Both the position numbers and the translations under genes were made by a program. This document shows positions 42,952 to 50,393 of a stretch of DNA of 64,000 bases, in pieces. The notes under the pieces were generated by a model. It had not been told where the DNA came from and searched no databases. It worked only from the letters and a program-made list of their open reading frames with translations. Location: positions 1 through 64,000 of the forward strand of contig CANJLH010000014.1 in assembly GCA_947475415.1 (NCBI GenBank), in the 5' to 3' direction. This DNA is from Caulobacteraceae bacterium (GTDB taxonomy: Bacteria > Pseudomonadota > Alphaproteobacteria > Caulobacterales > Caulobacteraceae). Each line of letters begins with the position of its first letter. Positions within the stretch are counted from its first letter, which is position 1.

Positions 42952-43344
42952 CTACCGCCCTGCCCCCTGTGGCATCGCCCCTGGGATCGCCAGCCTGCCG
43001 TCGCCGGTGCGCACCAGGGCCAGATAGGGGTGCGCCTCCAGATCCGGGGCGGTGAACACGCCCTCTCGCTGGATGAAGATGAAGTTGCCCTGATAGGCGC
43101 CCATGATGTCCAGGTTCGACCCGCCCATGCGCAGGAATTTCACGCGCATGGCCTCCAGATTGGCCGCGCAGGTTTCCAGGTTAGGCAGGTTTTCCACCAC
43201 CTTGTTGAACCGCAGCGTCCCACCCTTCTGCGTCACCACGTGATAGCAGACGCCGATATCCCCCGGCGGCAGGGTGCGCTTGGCGCAGGCGCCGAGCGCC
43301 GCTGAGGCGGCGAGCGCGACGATCAGGGCCATCCGGCGCGGCAT
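42952..43344 (-). CDS. Putative lipoprotein of unknown function
   Basis: 130 residues. The N-terminus MPRRMALIVALAASAALGAC has a lipobox LGAC with Cys at residue 20. The mature part starts with AKRTLPPGDIGVCYHVV and is otherwise unfamiliar (contains FIFIQREGVFTAPDLEAHPY). The ATG at 43344 has GGAG seven bases upstream. The membrane protein at 43371-44015 ends 26 bases upstream on the same strand. Confidence 0.72.
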   Translation of the reverse strand: MPRRMALIVALAASAALGACAKRTLPPGDIGVCYHVVTQKGGTLRFNKVVENLPNLETCAANLEAMRVKFLRMGGSNLDIMGAYQGNFIFIQREGVFTAPDLEAHPYLALVRTGDGRLAIPGAMPQGAGR

Positions 43345-43370
43345 GCGAAGTCTCCGACGAATAGGGCTGC

Positions 43371-44015
43371 TCAACCGACCTGCGGAATGGCGCAGCCCGC
43401 GCCCTGTTCCACCAGGGTCCGGAAACTGTGATTATCCCCGGACACTTCCACCTTACCAGGGACGAGGCGCACCGTCTGCTGCATCCAGCGCCCATAGGTC
43501 GCGCCGCCTGGCGTCTCGCAGCGCCCGGCGAACAACGCCTGGACGCAGGCGTTGAGGGTCAGGTCGCCAGGCAGCCGGCGCCAGTCGCCGTCCTGGTAGC
43601 GCCAGCAGACCCCGGCGGGAATGGCCGGATTGGCGGCGGTCGCCGGTTTCGGCGTCGGCGGCGGTAGCGGGGTCAGCACTGTGCCCGCCCGCCCCGCAGC
43701 CGCCAGCTGACCGGAGGTATCGACGCCCACATCCAGGGAATCAGTGGCCACACCATTTCGTTTGGCGCACTCGGCCAGGGTGAGTTCGGCCACGAACACG
43801 CCGTTCACGAAACAGCGCAGCGCCTTGCCCTCCTCCAGCCGGCTCTCATCCGCGCCGGCCTCGATCACCAGCCCGGTCTGTGAGGCCGGCGGCGGTCCCG
43901 TGACTTCATTGTGATGTGGCGCGGTCAGCAGCAGCGCCCCGCCCAGCCCGGCCACAAGGGCGATCCCCCCGCCGACCAGCATCGGCAGATAACGGCGATC
44001 GCTCAGCAGACTCAT
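43371..44015 (-). CDS. Hypothetical membrane-anchored protein
   Basis: 214 residues. One N-terminal hydrophobic anchor (LPMLVGGGIALVAGLGGALLLT) is followed by a periplasmic part with six Cys, among them LRCFVNG, LAECAKR, GVCWRYQDGDW, LNACVQALF and GRCETPGG, suggesting disulfides. A Pro/Thr-rich linker sits at about 110-130. No family recognised. Probably one unit with the lipoprotein gene downstream. Confidence 0.7.
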   Translation of the reverse strand: MSLLSDRRYLPMLVGGGIALVAGLGGALLLTAPHHNEVTGPPPASQTGLVIEAGADESRLEEGKALRCFVNGVFVAELTLAECAKRNGVATDSLDVGVDTSGQLAAAGRAGTVLTPLPPPTPKPATAANPAIPAGVCWRYQDGDWRRLPGDLTLNACVQALFAGRCETPGGATYGRWMQQTVRLVPGKVEVSGDNHSFRTLVEQGAGCAIPQVG

Positions 44016-44058
44016 GCCCACTGGCTAGACCGCGCCGCCGAGGGATTCAAGCGTTCCG

Positions 44059-46812
44059 CTAACCGCCCCCTGTCAGTCGGTCGAGAGCGGCCTGGTAGTT
44101 TGCGATCTGATTGGTCAGATAGGCCGGAACCGGCCCGTTGGCCGCCTTCTGCGCCGCCAGCACGGACTTGGGCGTCGCCGCAGTCTGCAGGTCGCGATAG
44201 GCGGCGCGGATCACCCCCATGGCGGTGGCGACCTCGGCCGCCGCATGGCGCATCTGGACCGGGTCGTCCAGGTTGATGTTCAGGTCCAATCCCAGGCCGT
44301 AGATTTGCGGCTTGCCGTCCGCGGGCAAGGTCTTTCCGTCCTGGGTCTGGGTGGCGCGCACCACGCCCGGGTCCAGACCCAATACCCCCAGCGCGTCGTG
44401 CTCCGGATCACCCGCGCCCAGCTCGACGGTGAAACGGTCGTTGGCGGGTTTGATCTGGAGTTTGCGAACGTTTCCGGCGACGACCACGTCCACCTTGACG
44501 CTGAACCCAGCAGCCCGGCGGATCTTGGTGGTCAGGGTGTCCAGGGTGTCATTGGCCGCGATGGTGATCTTCGCCGGCCGGCCGCCGTTGGCCGCGATGG
44601 TGAAGAAGTCCCCGGGCCGCAACGAACTGGCCGCCATCAGGGTCTGGGAATCCTTCATCACCAGCTTGCCATTCGGCAGACCAATGCGGTCGAGCACCGT
44701 GGCGCCGCCCGGATCATAGGCGATGGCGCTGGGCGCAGCCTGGCCGTCCTTGCCGGTGAACCGCCGCGACCAGTCCACCGCCCCGGTGCTGAGATCGAGG
44801 CCAGCCAGGAATCCGTCCTTCGCGCCCACCGCCGGCTGGCCCGGAAGGTCCGTTCCGGCCGAACCGGCGATCCATACCTTGCCCCCCGCCGCAGAAAGGG
44901 CCGTGGCCTTGTCGTCTCCGGCCCCGCCGTAATAGGCCAGCGCGTCTCCCACCCCCGGCGTCAGGTCTGCGGACAATCTGGCGGCGAAGGCGTCGGTTCC
45001 CCCGGCGTGCGCCCGACTGATGCTTCCCGCATTCAGGGCGCCGTTGCGCGTCGTGCCGGCCAGCACCAGTTGTCCGCCGTCCAGCGCCAGGCCCGCAAGA
45101 CTTCCGCCCTGCAAATCACCCAGGTCGCGGGTCGAGGTCAGGGTCGGCGCGGGGCCGGACACATCGAACCGCCGCAACACCGCGTGGCCGTTCTCCACCG
45201 CGGCCACCACGATGGAGGTTCCGTCCACCACCAACCCCGCCGCGGAATCCGCGCCCAAGGTCCCAAAGCTCTGGGTGAACAACGCCTGCGGCTTGCCCGC
45301 CGCGTCGGTCTTGAACGCTTCCACATAGCCGTCCGCGCCGCCGATCGCCGGCGCCCCCGGCAAGCCCGATCGCGCCTGCCCCGCCACATAGATCGTTCCG
45401 TCCGCGCCAAACGCCAACTGGCTCGCCTGGTCGTCCAGCTTCGCCCCACGCCGTGCAGTCCACATTTCCTGCCCCTGGTCGTCGTACAGGGTCACGAAAC
45501 TGTCTGTGCTGGTGCTGTCTGGACCAGAGTTGAGCGCGCCGTCCGCGGCGCCTGACAGGCCCCCCTTCACCGCGCCAGCGATCGCCACCTTGCCATCGGC
45601 CGAGACCGCCAGCGACAGTCCGCTCGCATCGTCGGCGGCGCCCAGCGTACGCGAATAGATGAGCGCGCCAGCGGAATCGTACTTCATGAGCGCCACGTCC
45701 CGCGCGCCCTTGATGTCTTGACCCGCCGTCTTGGCGGAGACGTCAGCCAGCATATAGACCGAACCGTCTGGCCCGACCTTGGTGGCCCTCACCGCATCCA
45801 CCTCTGGACCCAGCGGACGCGAGAATAGCCGGCCGTCGACCCAGTTCTGTCCTCCCGGCGGCTGCGCCGGCGCTGAGAGGTTGGCCGTATCAGTCTGAAA
45901 TTTCAGAAGTTCGCGCCGGTCGACGCCATCGTCGGTGGCCACCTTACCATCCGGATTCGGATTTCCCGCCGATTGCGCCAGGTACACGGCGCCGGCGCTC
46001 GCCGGCGCGCTGAATGACACTGTTTCGGTGGGGTCGGTCTTGACTCTGAGCGCCCATTGATCCGGCCCGGTCGGCAGAGTGATGGTCTTGCCCCCAGCCA
46101 GCACGGTGTTCGGCGGCGCCGGTATGCGCTGCGTCGCCAGCCTTGAGGCGATGCCCGCCGCTGACAGAACGCCGTTCACATGATTGATGACGTTGGCAAG
46201 TGTTCGCGGCAACGGCCCCAGGTTGGCCAGATCGATGTCCACCGACTTCGAGCCATTGACCGTCTGGGCGGTGATCGTGAAGCGCACATCCCCCTGGAAC
46301 GCAGCAACGTCGTTCGCCAGCGATCCGCTCACCAGGGGCGGCGTCACATATTCCGTCTTCGACCGCGCCACGCCGACCTTCGCCGTAGCGCTGGTTGACA
46401 GCACGCCGTCGGTCAGTCGCAACCCGTCGAATTTGGCCGAGTCCACATAGGTGGAAACTTCCTTCACGCCTTTGCCGAACACCGTTTGCAGGCGCTGCAG
46501 TTCGCTGGCGGGCACACCCTTGGTTTGGGCCCGTTCAATCAGGCCTGAAAGGGTGCTCATGCCCTGATAGAGGGCGAACAGCCTCTTGTAGTCGTTGCTG
46601 GCGCCGCTGAGGTCCAGTTTCGCCGCGTTCTCGTCGATCAACTGGCCACCGGCCAAAGCGCTGCGCAAGGCCGCCGGGGTCGGAGCCGTCTGGGTCTGCC
46701 ACGGCGGCGTCGGCGCATACTTCGTCGGCGCAACGCCGCCCCCCGCAACCGTTTGACCGGTGCGGCTCTGATAGTACGCCAGCAGGACGTTTGAATCGAA
46801 GCTGATCGTCAT
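44059..46812 (-). CDS. flaEY: FlaEY-like flagellin-locus regulator with Flagellin_IN and propeller-like repeats
   Basis: 917 residues beginning MTISFDSNVLLAYYQSRTG. The N-terminal ~130 residues are helical, resembling a flagellin D0/D1 segment. The middle (about 250-700) has repeats of the form GxDGxxYVAGxxxxGLPGxPAxGGxDGYV, like NHL/SBBP propeller blades. The C-terminal part holds a Flagellin_IN-like motif (LDTLTTKIRRAAGFSVKVDVV) and a final helix pair. In Caulobacter flaEY lies next to the flagellin genes and is needed for normal filament assembly. The name rests on position and size as much as sequence. Confidence 0.7.
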   Translation of the reverse strand: MTISFDSNVLLAYYQSRTGQTVAGGGVAPTKYAPTPPWQTQTAPTPAALRSALAGGQLIDENAAKLDLSGASNDYKRLFALYQGMSTLSGLIERAQTKGVPASELQRLQTVFGKGVKEVSTYVDSAKFDGLRLTDGVLSTSATAKVGVARSKTEYVTPPLVSGSLANDVAAFQGDVRFTITAQTVNGSKSVDIDLANLGPLPRTLANVINHVNGVLSAAGIASRLATQRIPAPPNTVLAGGKTITLPTGPDQWALRVKTDPTETVSFSAPASAGAVYLAQSAGNPNPDGKVATDDGVDRRELLKFQTDTANLSAPAQPPGGQNWVDGRLFSRPLGPEVDAVRATKVGPDGSVYMLADVSAKTAGQDIKGARDVALMKYDSAGALIYSRTLGAADDASGLSLAVSADGKVAIAGAVKGGLSGAADGALNSGPDSTSTDSFVTLYDDQGQEMWTARRGAKLDDQASQLAFGADGTIYVAGQARSGLPGAPAIGGADGYVEAFKTDAAGKPQALFTQSFGTLGADSAAGLVVDGTSIVVAAVENGHAVLRRFDVSGPAPTLTSTRDLGDLQGGSLAGLALDGGQLVLAGTTRNGALNAGSISRAHAGGTDAFAARLSADLTPGVGDALAYYGGAGDDKATALSAAGGKVWIAGSAGTDLPGQPAVGAKDGFLAGLDLSTGAVDWSRRFTGKDGQAAPSAIAYDPGGATVLDRIGLPNGKLVMKDSQTLMAASSLRPGDFFTIAANGGRPAKITIAANDTLDTLTTKIRRAAGFSVKVDVVVAGNVRKLQIKPANDRFTVELGAGDPEHDALGVLGLDPGVVRATQTQDGKTLPADGKPQIYGLGLDLNINLDDPVQMRHAAAEVATAMGVIRAAYRDLQTAATPKSVLAAQKAANGPVPAYLTNQIANYQAALDRLTGGG

Positions 46813-46853
46813 TGGGCCGGTCCACGGGCACATGCCCGCATCGGCACCCTAGC

Positions 46854-46869
46854 GTGGCATGCCTGCCAC
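46854..46869. other. Hairpin between flagellin and flaEY-like genes
   Basis: GTGGCA-TGCC-TGCCAC forms a perfect six-base stem 36 bases past the flagellin stop. A second inverted repeat, CGGGCA-CA-TGCCCG (46825-46838), sits just before the flaEY-like ATG. No T run follows either. They may protect the flagellin mRNA end or shape translation of the next gene. Confidence 0.5.
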
Positions 46870-46904
46870 CCCGTTAAGACGCCGGAATTTTCCGTCGCTC
46901 AGAC

Positions 46905-47741
46905 CTACCCGCCGCGGAACAGTTGCAGGATCACCTGCGGCGCCTGATTGGCGATCGATAGGGCCTGAGCGCCAAGTTGTTGCTGGACCTGCAGGGCCTG
47001 CAGGTGCGCGCTTTCCTTGGCCAGGTCGGCATCCACCAGATTGCCCACACCGGTCGTCAGCACGTCCGTCAACTTGGCGACAAATGTCGCGTGGTTCTGC
47101 AGTTGCTTGGACTGCGAGCCGATATCGCCCAGCGCCTGGTTCACATTCACCAGCGAGGCATTGACCTGGGCCATGACCCCTGTGGCCAGGGTCACGGTGC
47201 CGATCGAAGACGCCGCCGCCATGGTGATCACCGCGCCGCCCAGGGTCAGATTCTTGGACGAAAGCGTAATGAAGGCGTTGGCGTCGGCGTTGGCCAGGAA
47301 CTTGATGCCAGCCGGAATGCTGTTGTCTAGGATGTTGGCGCCGTCGAAGGCGGAGTTCTGCACCACCTGGGTGATCTGACGCAGGATCGATTTATAATCG
47401 GAGTTCATGGCGGTGCGGGATGCCGCGTCCAGCGACGGATCCATCGCCGCCACCACCTTTTCCTTCAATTGCACCAGTAGATCGGAAACCGATTCCCCTG
47501 CGCTCATGGCCACGTCGGCGATCGACTTCGCGCGATCCAGGCTCATCTTAACTGCGCCGAGTGCGCCGATATCAGCCCGCTGCCCCTGGGCGATCGACCA
47601 GACCGCAGCATTGTCCTTTGCGTTCGCGATCCTCAGGCCAGTGTTGATCCGGCTCTGCACCATCGCTAGATCATCATTGGTTTTATTGAGATTTTGCAGC
47701 GCCGTGAGCGCCGAGCCATTGGTGATGACACTGATCGACAT
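46905..47741 (-). CDS. Flagellin
   Basis: 278 residues, compact two-domain (D0/D1) flagellin. N-terminal [41 protein letters not shown] is canonical; the C-terminal ~90 residues ([46 protein letters not shown] block) end in LQLFRGG. The variable centre is short, as in Caulobacter flagellins of 25-29 kDa. GGAGG lies seven bases before the ATG. It differs clearly from the second flagellin at 48294, suggesting different positions in the filament. Confidence 0.94.
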   Translation of the reverse strand: MSISVITNGSALTALQNLNKTNDDLAMVQSRINTGLRIANAKDNAAVWSIAQGQRADIGALGAVKMSLDRAKSIADVAMSAGESVSDLLVQLKEKVVAAMDPSLDAASRTAMNSDYKSILRQITQVVQNSAFDGANILDNSIPAGIKFLANADANAFITLSSKNLTLGGAVITMAAASSIGTVTLATGVMAQVNASLVNVNQALGDIGSQSKQLQNHATFVAKLTDVLTTGVGNLVDADLAKESAHLQALQVQQQLGAQALSIANQAPQVILQLFRGG

Positions 47742-47910
47742 GTCCGGACCTCCAAGGGCGTCACCAGCGAAGACTCACTAGCGCGCGCCGCTCCGGCGGT
47801 CAGAGGTAAGGAATCATGGTGTCCAGATGGTTAACGACGCAAATGGCGAATGCCGCCGCCGGCGCGCCGGAGCGGTTAGAATGCCCTGCCCTGAACCCTG
47901 GAGGAGCGGC

Positions 47911-48201
47911 TCAGGCCTTGGCGCTGATCACGGCGCCGACCTCGTAGTCCGCTTTGTCGCGCAATTGCAGCAACGTCTCCCGCGGATACTCGGCCACGAC
48001 GTCGCCGGTCACCCGGTTGATCGTCTTGTAGACATAGGAACCGGCGGCTTGGCCCTCTTCAATCACAAGCCGAAGATCAGCCTGGTCCTGCGCCGGACTG
48101 ACCGGTTGGCGCGAAGTCGCCGGATCGGACGCCGGCGTACGCGCTGCAGGTCCGAGAGCGGCCTCTGAAATGGCAGATATCGTCGCCACGGGTTGCTCCA
48201 C
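47911..48201 (-). CDS. flaG: FlaG family flagellar protein
   Basis: 96 residues with a disordered N-terminal half and the FlaG core LRLVIEEGQAAGSYVYKTINRVTGDVVAEYPRE (matches D-x-NTGEVIRQIP-type motif). FlaG proteins affect filament length or assembly. It starts at a GTG. It lies between two flagellin genes on the same strand. Confidence 0.82.
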   Translation of the reverse strand: MEQPVATISAISEAALGPAARTPASDPATSRQPVSPAQDQADLRLVIEEGQAAGSYVYKTINRVTGDVVAEYPRETLLQLRDKADYEVGAVISAKA

Positions 48202-48293
48202 TTCTCAATCTAGTCCGCGATCAACCGGCGCTGATGGAGGCGCCGCGCCGCGGGCCGGACCCGCGCCGAGTGGCGCGGATCCGGTTACTGCGC

Positions 48294-49127
48294 TTAGCGG
48301 AAGAGGCTGAGCAGGCTCGAAGACGACTGGTTGGCGATCGACAGCGCCTGGATGCCCAGTTGCTGCTTGGTCTGCAGCGCCTGGAGGCGAGCGCTTTCCT
48401 TCGCCAGGTCGGCGTCGACGAGATTGCCGATACCAGTTTCGATGGTGTCCTGAAGCTTGCCGATAAACGTCAAGTGCGACGCCAACGACTTGCCACCAAC
48501 GCCGAGTTTCGACAGGGCGGCAGACACGTTGGAGATCGCCGTATTCAGGTTGGTCACCATGGTGGCCGACGCACCCGCGGTGGCGCCAACTGACGCCGTC
48601 GCACTGATGGCGGCGGTCAGAACGGCGCCGCCGAGCGACAGATCCTGCGCGGCCACCGTAATCTTGGAGGTCGCGTCGGCGTTGGCCAGGGAGGCGATGG
48701 TGGTGCCGCCCGACTTGATCATGTTCGCGCCGTTGAAGTCGGCGTTCGTGACGGCCTTGGCGATCTGGTCGCGAAGGGACTTGAACTCGTCATTGTAAGC
48801 GGTGCGGCTCGCGGTATCGAGCGTCGTATCGGAGGCCGCAAGCGCCTTTTCCTTCATCTGGCCGAGCAGATCGGAAATGGTCGCGCCCGCCGAAAGAGCG
48901 ACGTCGACCGTGGATTGACCGCGTTGCAGGGAGTCCTTGACCGCATTCAGAGCGCTCACGGTGCTGCGCTGGTTTTGCGCGATAGCCCAGATTGCGCCAT
49001 TGTCCTTCGCGGAGGCGACACGCAGACCGGTGTTGATCCGGCTTTGGGTCGTCATCAGGTCGGACGAGGTCTTGTTCAGGTTCTGCAGCGCGACAAGGGC
49101 GCCGACGTTCGTGTTCACGCTATTCAT
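48294..49127 (-). CDS. Flagellin under sigma-54/FlbD-type control
   Basis: 277 residues: [49 protein letters not shown] at the N-terminus and [39 protein letters not shown] at the C-terminus, ending in LLSLFR. The upstream region holds a strong sigma-54 promoter (49199-49214) and two ftr-like palindromes. The inferred 5' leader is about 60 bases, the kind of leader through which FlbT destabilises flagellin mRNA in Caulobacter. This is the counterpart of the major late flagellin gene (fljK-type). Confidence 0.94.
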   Translation of the reverse strand: MNSVNTNVGALVALQNLNKTSSDLMTTQSRINTGLRVASAKDNGAIWAIAQNQRSTVSALNAVKDSLQRGQSTVDVALSAGATISDLLGQMKEKALAASDTTLDTASRTAYNDEFKSLRDQIAKAVTNADFNGANMIKSGGTTIASLANADATSKITVAAQDLSLGGAVLTAAISATASVGATAGASATMVTNLNTAISNVSAALSKLGVGGKSLASHLTFIGKLQDTIETGIGNLVDADLAKESARLQALQTKQQLGIQALSIANQSSSSLLSLFR

Positions 49128-49198
49128 CGTGATGTCCTTTTCTCAGGGTGCCAGCCGCCATTTTGGCCGCCGGGGGCGTTTTGCCCGTAGACCTACTG

Positions 49199-49214
49199 AG
49201 CAAGCGCCGGGCCA
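49199..49214 (-). promoter_or_regulatory. Sigma-54 promoter of the flagellin gene
   Basis: The minus strand reads TGGCCCGGCGCTTGCT, matching the sigma-54 consensus TGGCACG-N4-TTGCW with a single mismatch; the invariant GG and GC are 10 bases apart. Transcription would start near 49188, leaving a leader of about 61 bases. Confidence 0.75.
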
Positions 49215-49288
49215 CGAGCAGCGCATTGAGATGGACGCACAAGTATATGAAATTATGACGTTATAGGACTGTTATCCAAGTCTCGACT

Positions 49289-49303
49289 CGGCAGGTTTTG
49301 CCT
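49289..49303. promoter_or_regulatory. ftr-like palindrome (FlbD enhancer site), proximal
   Basis: CGGCA-GGTTT-TGCCT: GGCA-N5-TGCC with one arm base off. Its centre lies about 108 bases upstream of the inferred start site. Caulobacter FlbD acts from GGCA/TGCC-type ftr elements about 100 bases from sigma-54 flagellar promoters. Confidence 0.55.
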
Positions 49304-49317
49304 AGTTCGTTACCGAT

Positions 49318-49332
49318 CGGCAATAAGTGCCG
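49318..49332. promoter_or_regulatory. ftr-like palindrome (FlbD enhancer site), distal
   Basis: CGGCA-ATAAG-TGCCG, perfect arms and the same 5-base spacer as the proximal site. Centres are 29 bases apart, close to three helical turns, so two activator dimers could sit on nearly the same DNA face. Confidence 0.6.
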
Positions 49333-49449
49333 GGTAATATTCTGCGCCCCGGCCCATCCTTACGGCGCGGTGGGCCACGGCGCACGCCAAAGCGCGCCGA
49401 TGGGGCGCTGGTTTGGATCTGAAGATTTGATGCCGCAGGCGCGGCGGCG

Positions 49450-49806
49450 TCAGGCGGCCTCGCCGCCGAGGCCCTGCATGACGAGCCGATTGACGTCGAT
49501 GAGGGCGTCAATTTCCTCCTCACGACGGATGACGGCGCTGGTGTGCTTGCCCACCCAGATGCTCAGAGAGATGATCGACGCGCGCAATGCGTCGGGCAGC
49601 TTATTGCCTTCCGAGGCGCAATCGGCGCCCAGCGCCGACCACATTCGGCGATTCCAGTCGAGCGCGTCGATACGGCCACGAATAGCCGTCGGCTCCAGTT
49701 CTGCAGCCGCCATCAGCGCCCGGGTGACCTGGCCAAATAGCCGATACTCCGCATCGCGCGGAGATTCAGCCTGCGCCGTCGCTTTTTGATAGGCCTGCAG
49801 GGACAT
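49450..49806 (-). CDS. flaF: Flagellar biosynthesis regulator FlaF
   Basis: 118 residues, all helical: [56 protein letters not shown] and [26 protein letters not shown], the FlaF family pattern. FlaF is needed for flagellin secretion and acts with FlbT to match flagellin synthesis to assembly. The start at 49806 overlaps the flbT end by 41 bases, so the genes are tightly coupled. Confidence 0.93.
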   Translation of the reverse strand: MSLQAYQKATAQAESPRDAEYRLFGQVTRALMAAAELEPTAIRGRIDALDWNRRMWSALGADCASEGNKLPDALRASIISLSIWVGKHTSAVIRREEEIDALIDVNRLVMQGLGGEAA

Positions 49807-50191
49807 TGCCCAACCTTTCGTCTTCATACTCAATCAGCTTCCGACAAAGCATCAGGGCCTTGTAGTACTCACGGTCCATGCAGTGCTTTGAGGCCGCCAC
49901 GCAGTCAGCCAGAATTTCGGGATTGCTGATCACCCCCATGAATTCGGAAAGCCGCCGCACGAACTCGTCGTAGTAGCGGCCCGCTCCGGGCTCATCGAGG
50001 TACATCATCATCACCGGGAAATAGATGCGGCGGGCTGGGGTGTTCACCTCGTCGGCCTGCATGATGTCTTTCTCACGCAGCACCGAGGCCTTGTTTTGCA
50101 AGACCAATACGCCCCGGCGGTCGCCATTCTGGACGACCGCGCCGTTGAGCACGAACTTCTCGCCCGGCTTCAGCGACAGTTTGAGCGGCAA
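49766..50191 (-). CDS. flbT: Flagellin mRNA repressor FlbT
   Basis: 141 residues with [42 protein letters not shown], close to Caulobacter FlbT. FlbT binds the flagellin mRNA leader and blocks translation or destabilises it until the hook is complete. No ATG is available: the frame starts with TTG (GGGGAG six bases upstream), a weak start that would keep FlbT low. It is divergent from the flbA-like gene. Confidence 0.93.
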   Translation of the reverse strand: MPLKLSLKPGEKFVLNGAVVQNGDRRGVLVLQNKASVLREKDIMQADEVNTPARRIYFPVMMMYLDEPGAGRYYDEFVRRLSEFMGVISNPEILADCVAASKHCMDREYYKALMLCRKLIEYEDERLGNVPAGLSKSDGAG

Positions 50192-50327
50192 TTCCAGCTC
50201 CCCACATCCATGTCGTCCAACCGAGTTTGCACCTCAACTTGAAGGCAACCCAGCCGAATGACGCCACCTGACATAATCGCGCCGAGTTAACGCCCGATTT
50301 CCGCCGCCGCGACCGGCGCTCGCACAC

Positions 50328-50342
50328 TTAAGGAGGGGTTAA
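50328..50342. promoter_or_regulatory. CtrA-binding box
   Basis: TTAAGGAGGGGTTAA is an exact TTAA-N7-TTAA match. It lies 52 bases before the flbA-like start and about 140 bases before flbT, in their shared divergent region. CtrA, the cell-cycle regulator, controls early flagellar genes in Caulobacter. Confidence 0.65.
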
Positions 50343-50393
50343 TCGTCGGTAGAGCAAGCATGGCCTAATCGGGCGGGAATTGGGAGTCTGACC

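Larger units (their letters stand above)
49128..49449. other. Control region of the flagellin gene
   Basis: No gene. The region holds the sigma-54 promoter, two palindromic enhancer-like sites and the end of flaF. The rest (49340-49449) shows no motif. Confidence 0.6.

Noticed and set aside
44245..45555. 436-codon plus-strand open frame opposite the flaEY-like gene
   Set aside because: Arg/Gly/His-rich shadow without recognisable domains; the minus-strand frame has Flagellin_IN and repeat structure.
49317..49333. Possible second sigma-54 promoter (GGCAC..TTGC on the minus strand)
   Set aside because: The GG and GC are only 8 bases apart instead of 10; the sequence is better read as an ftr-type palindrome.
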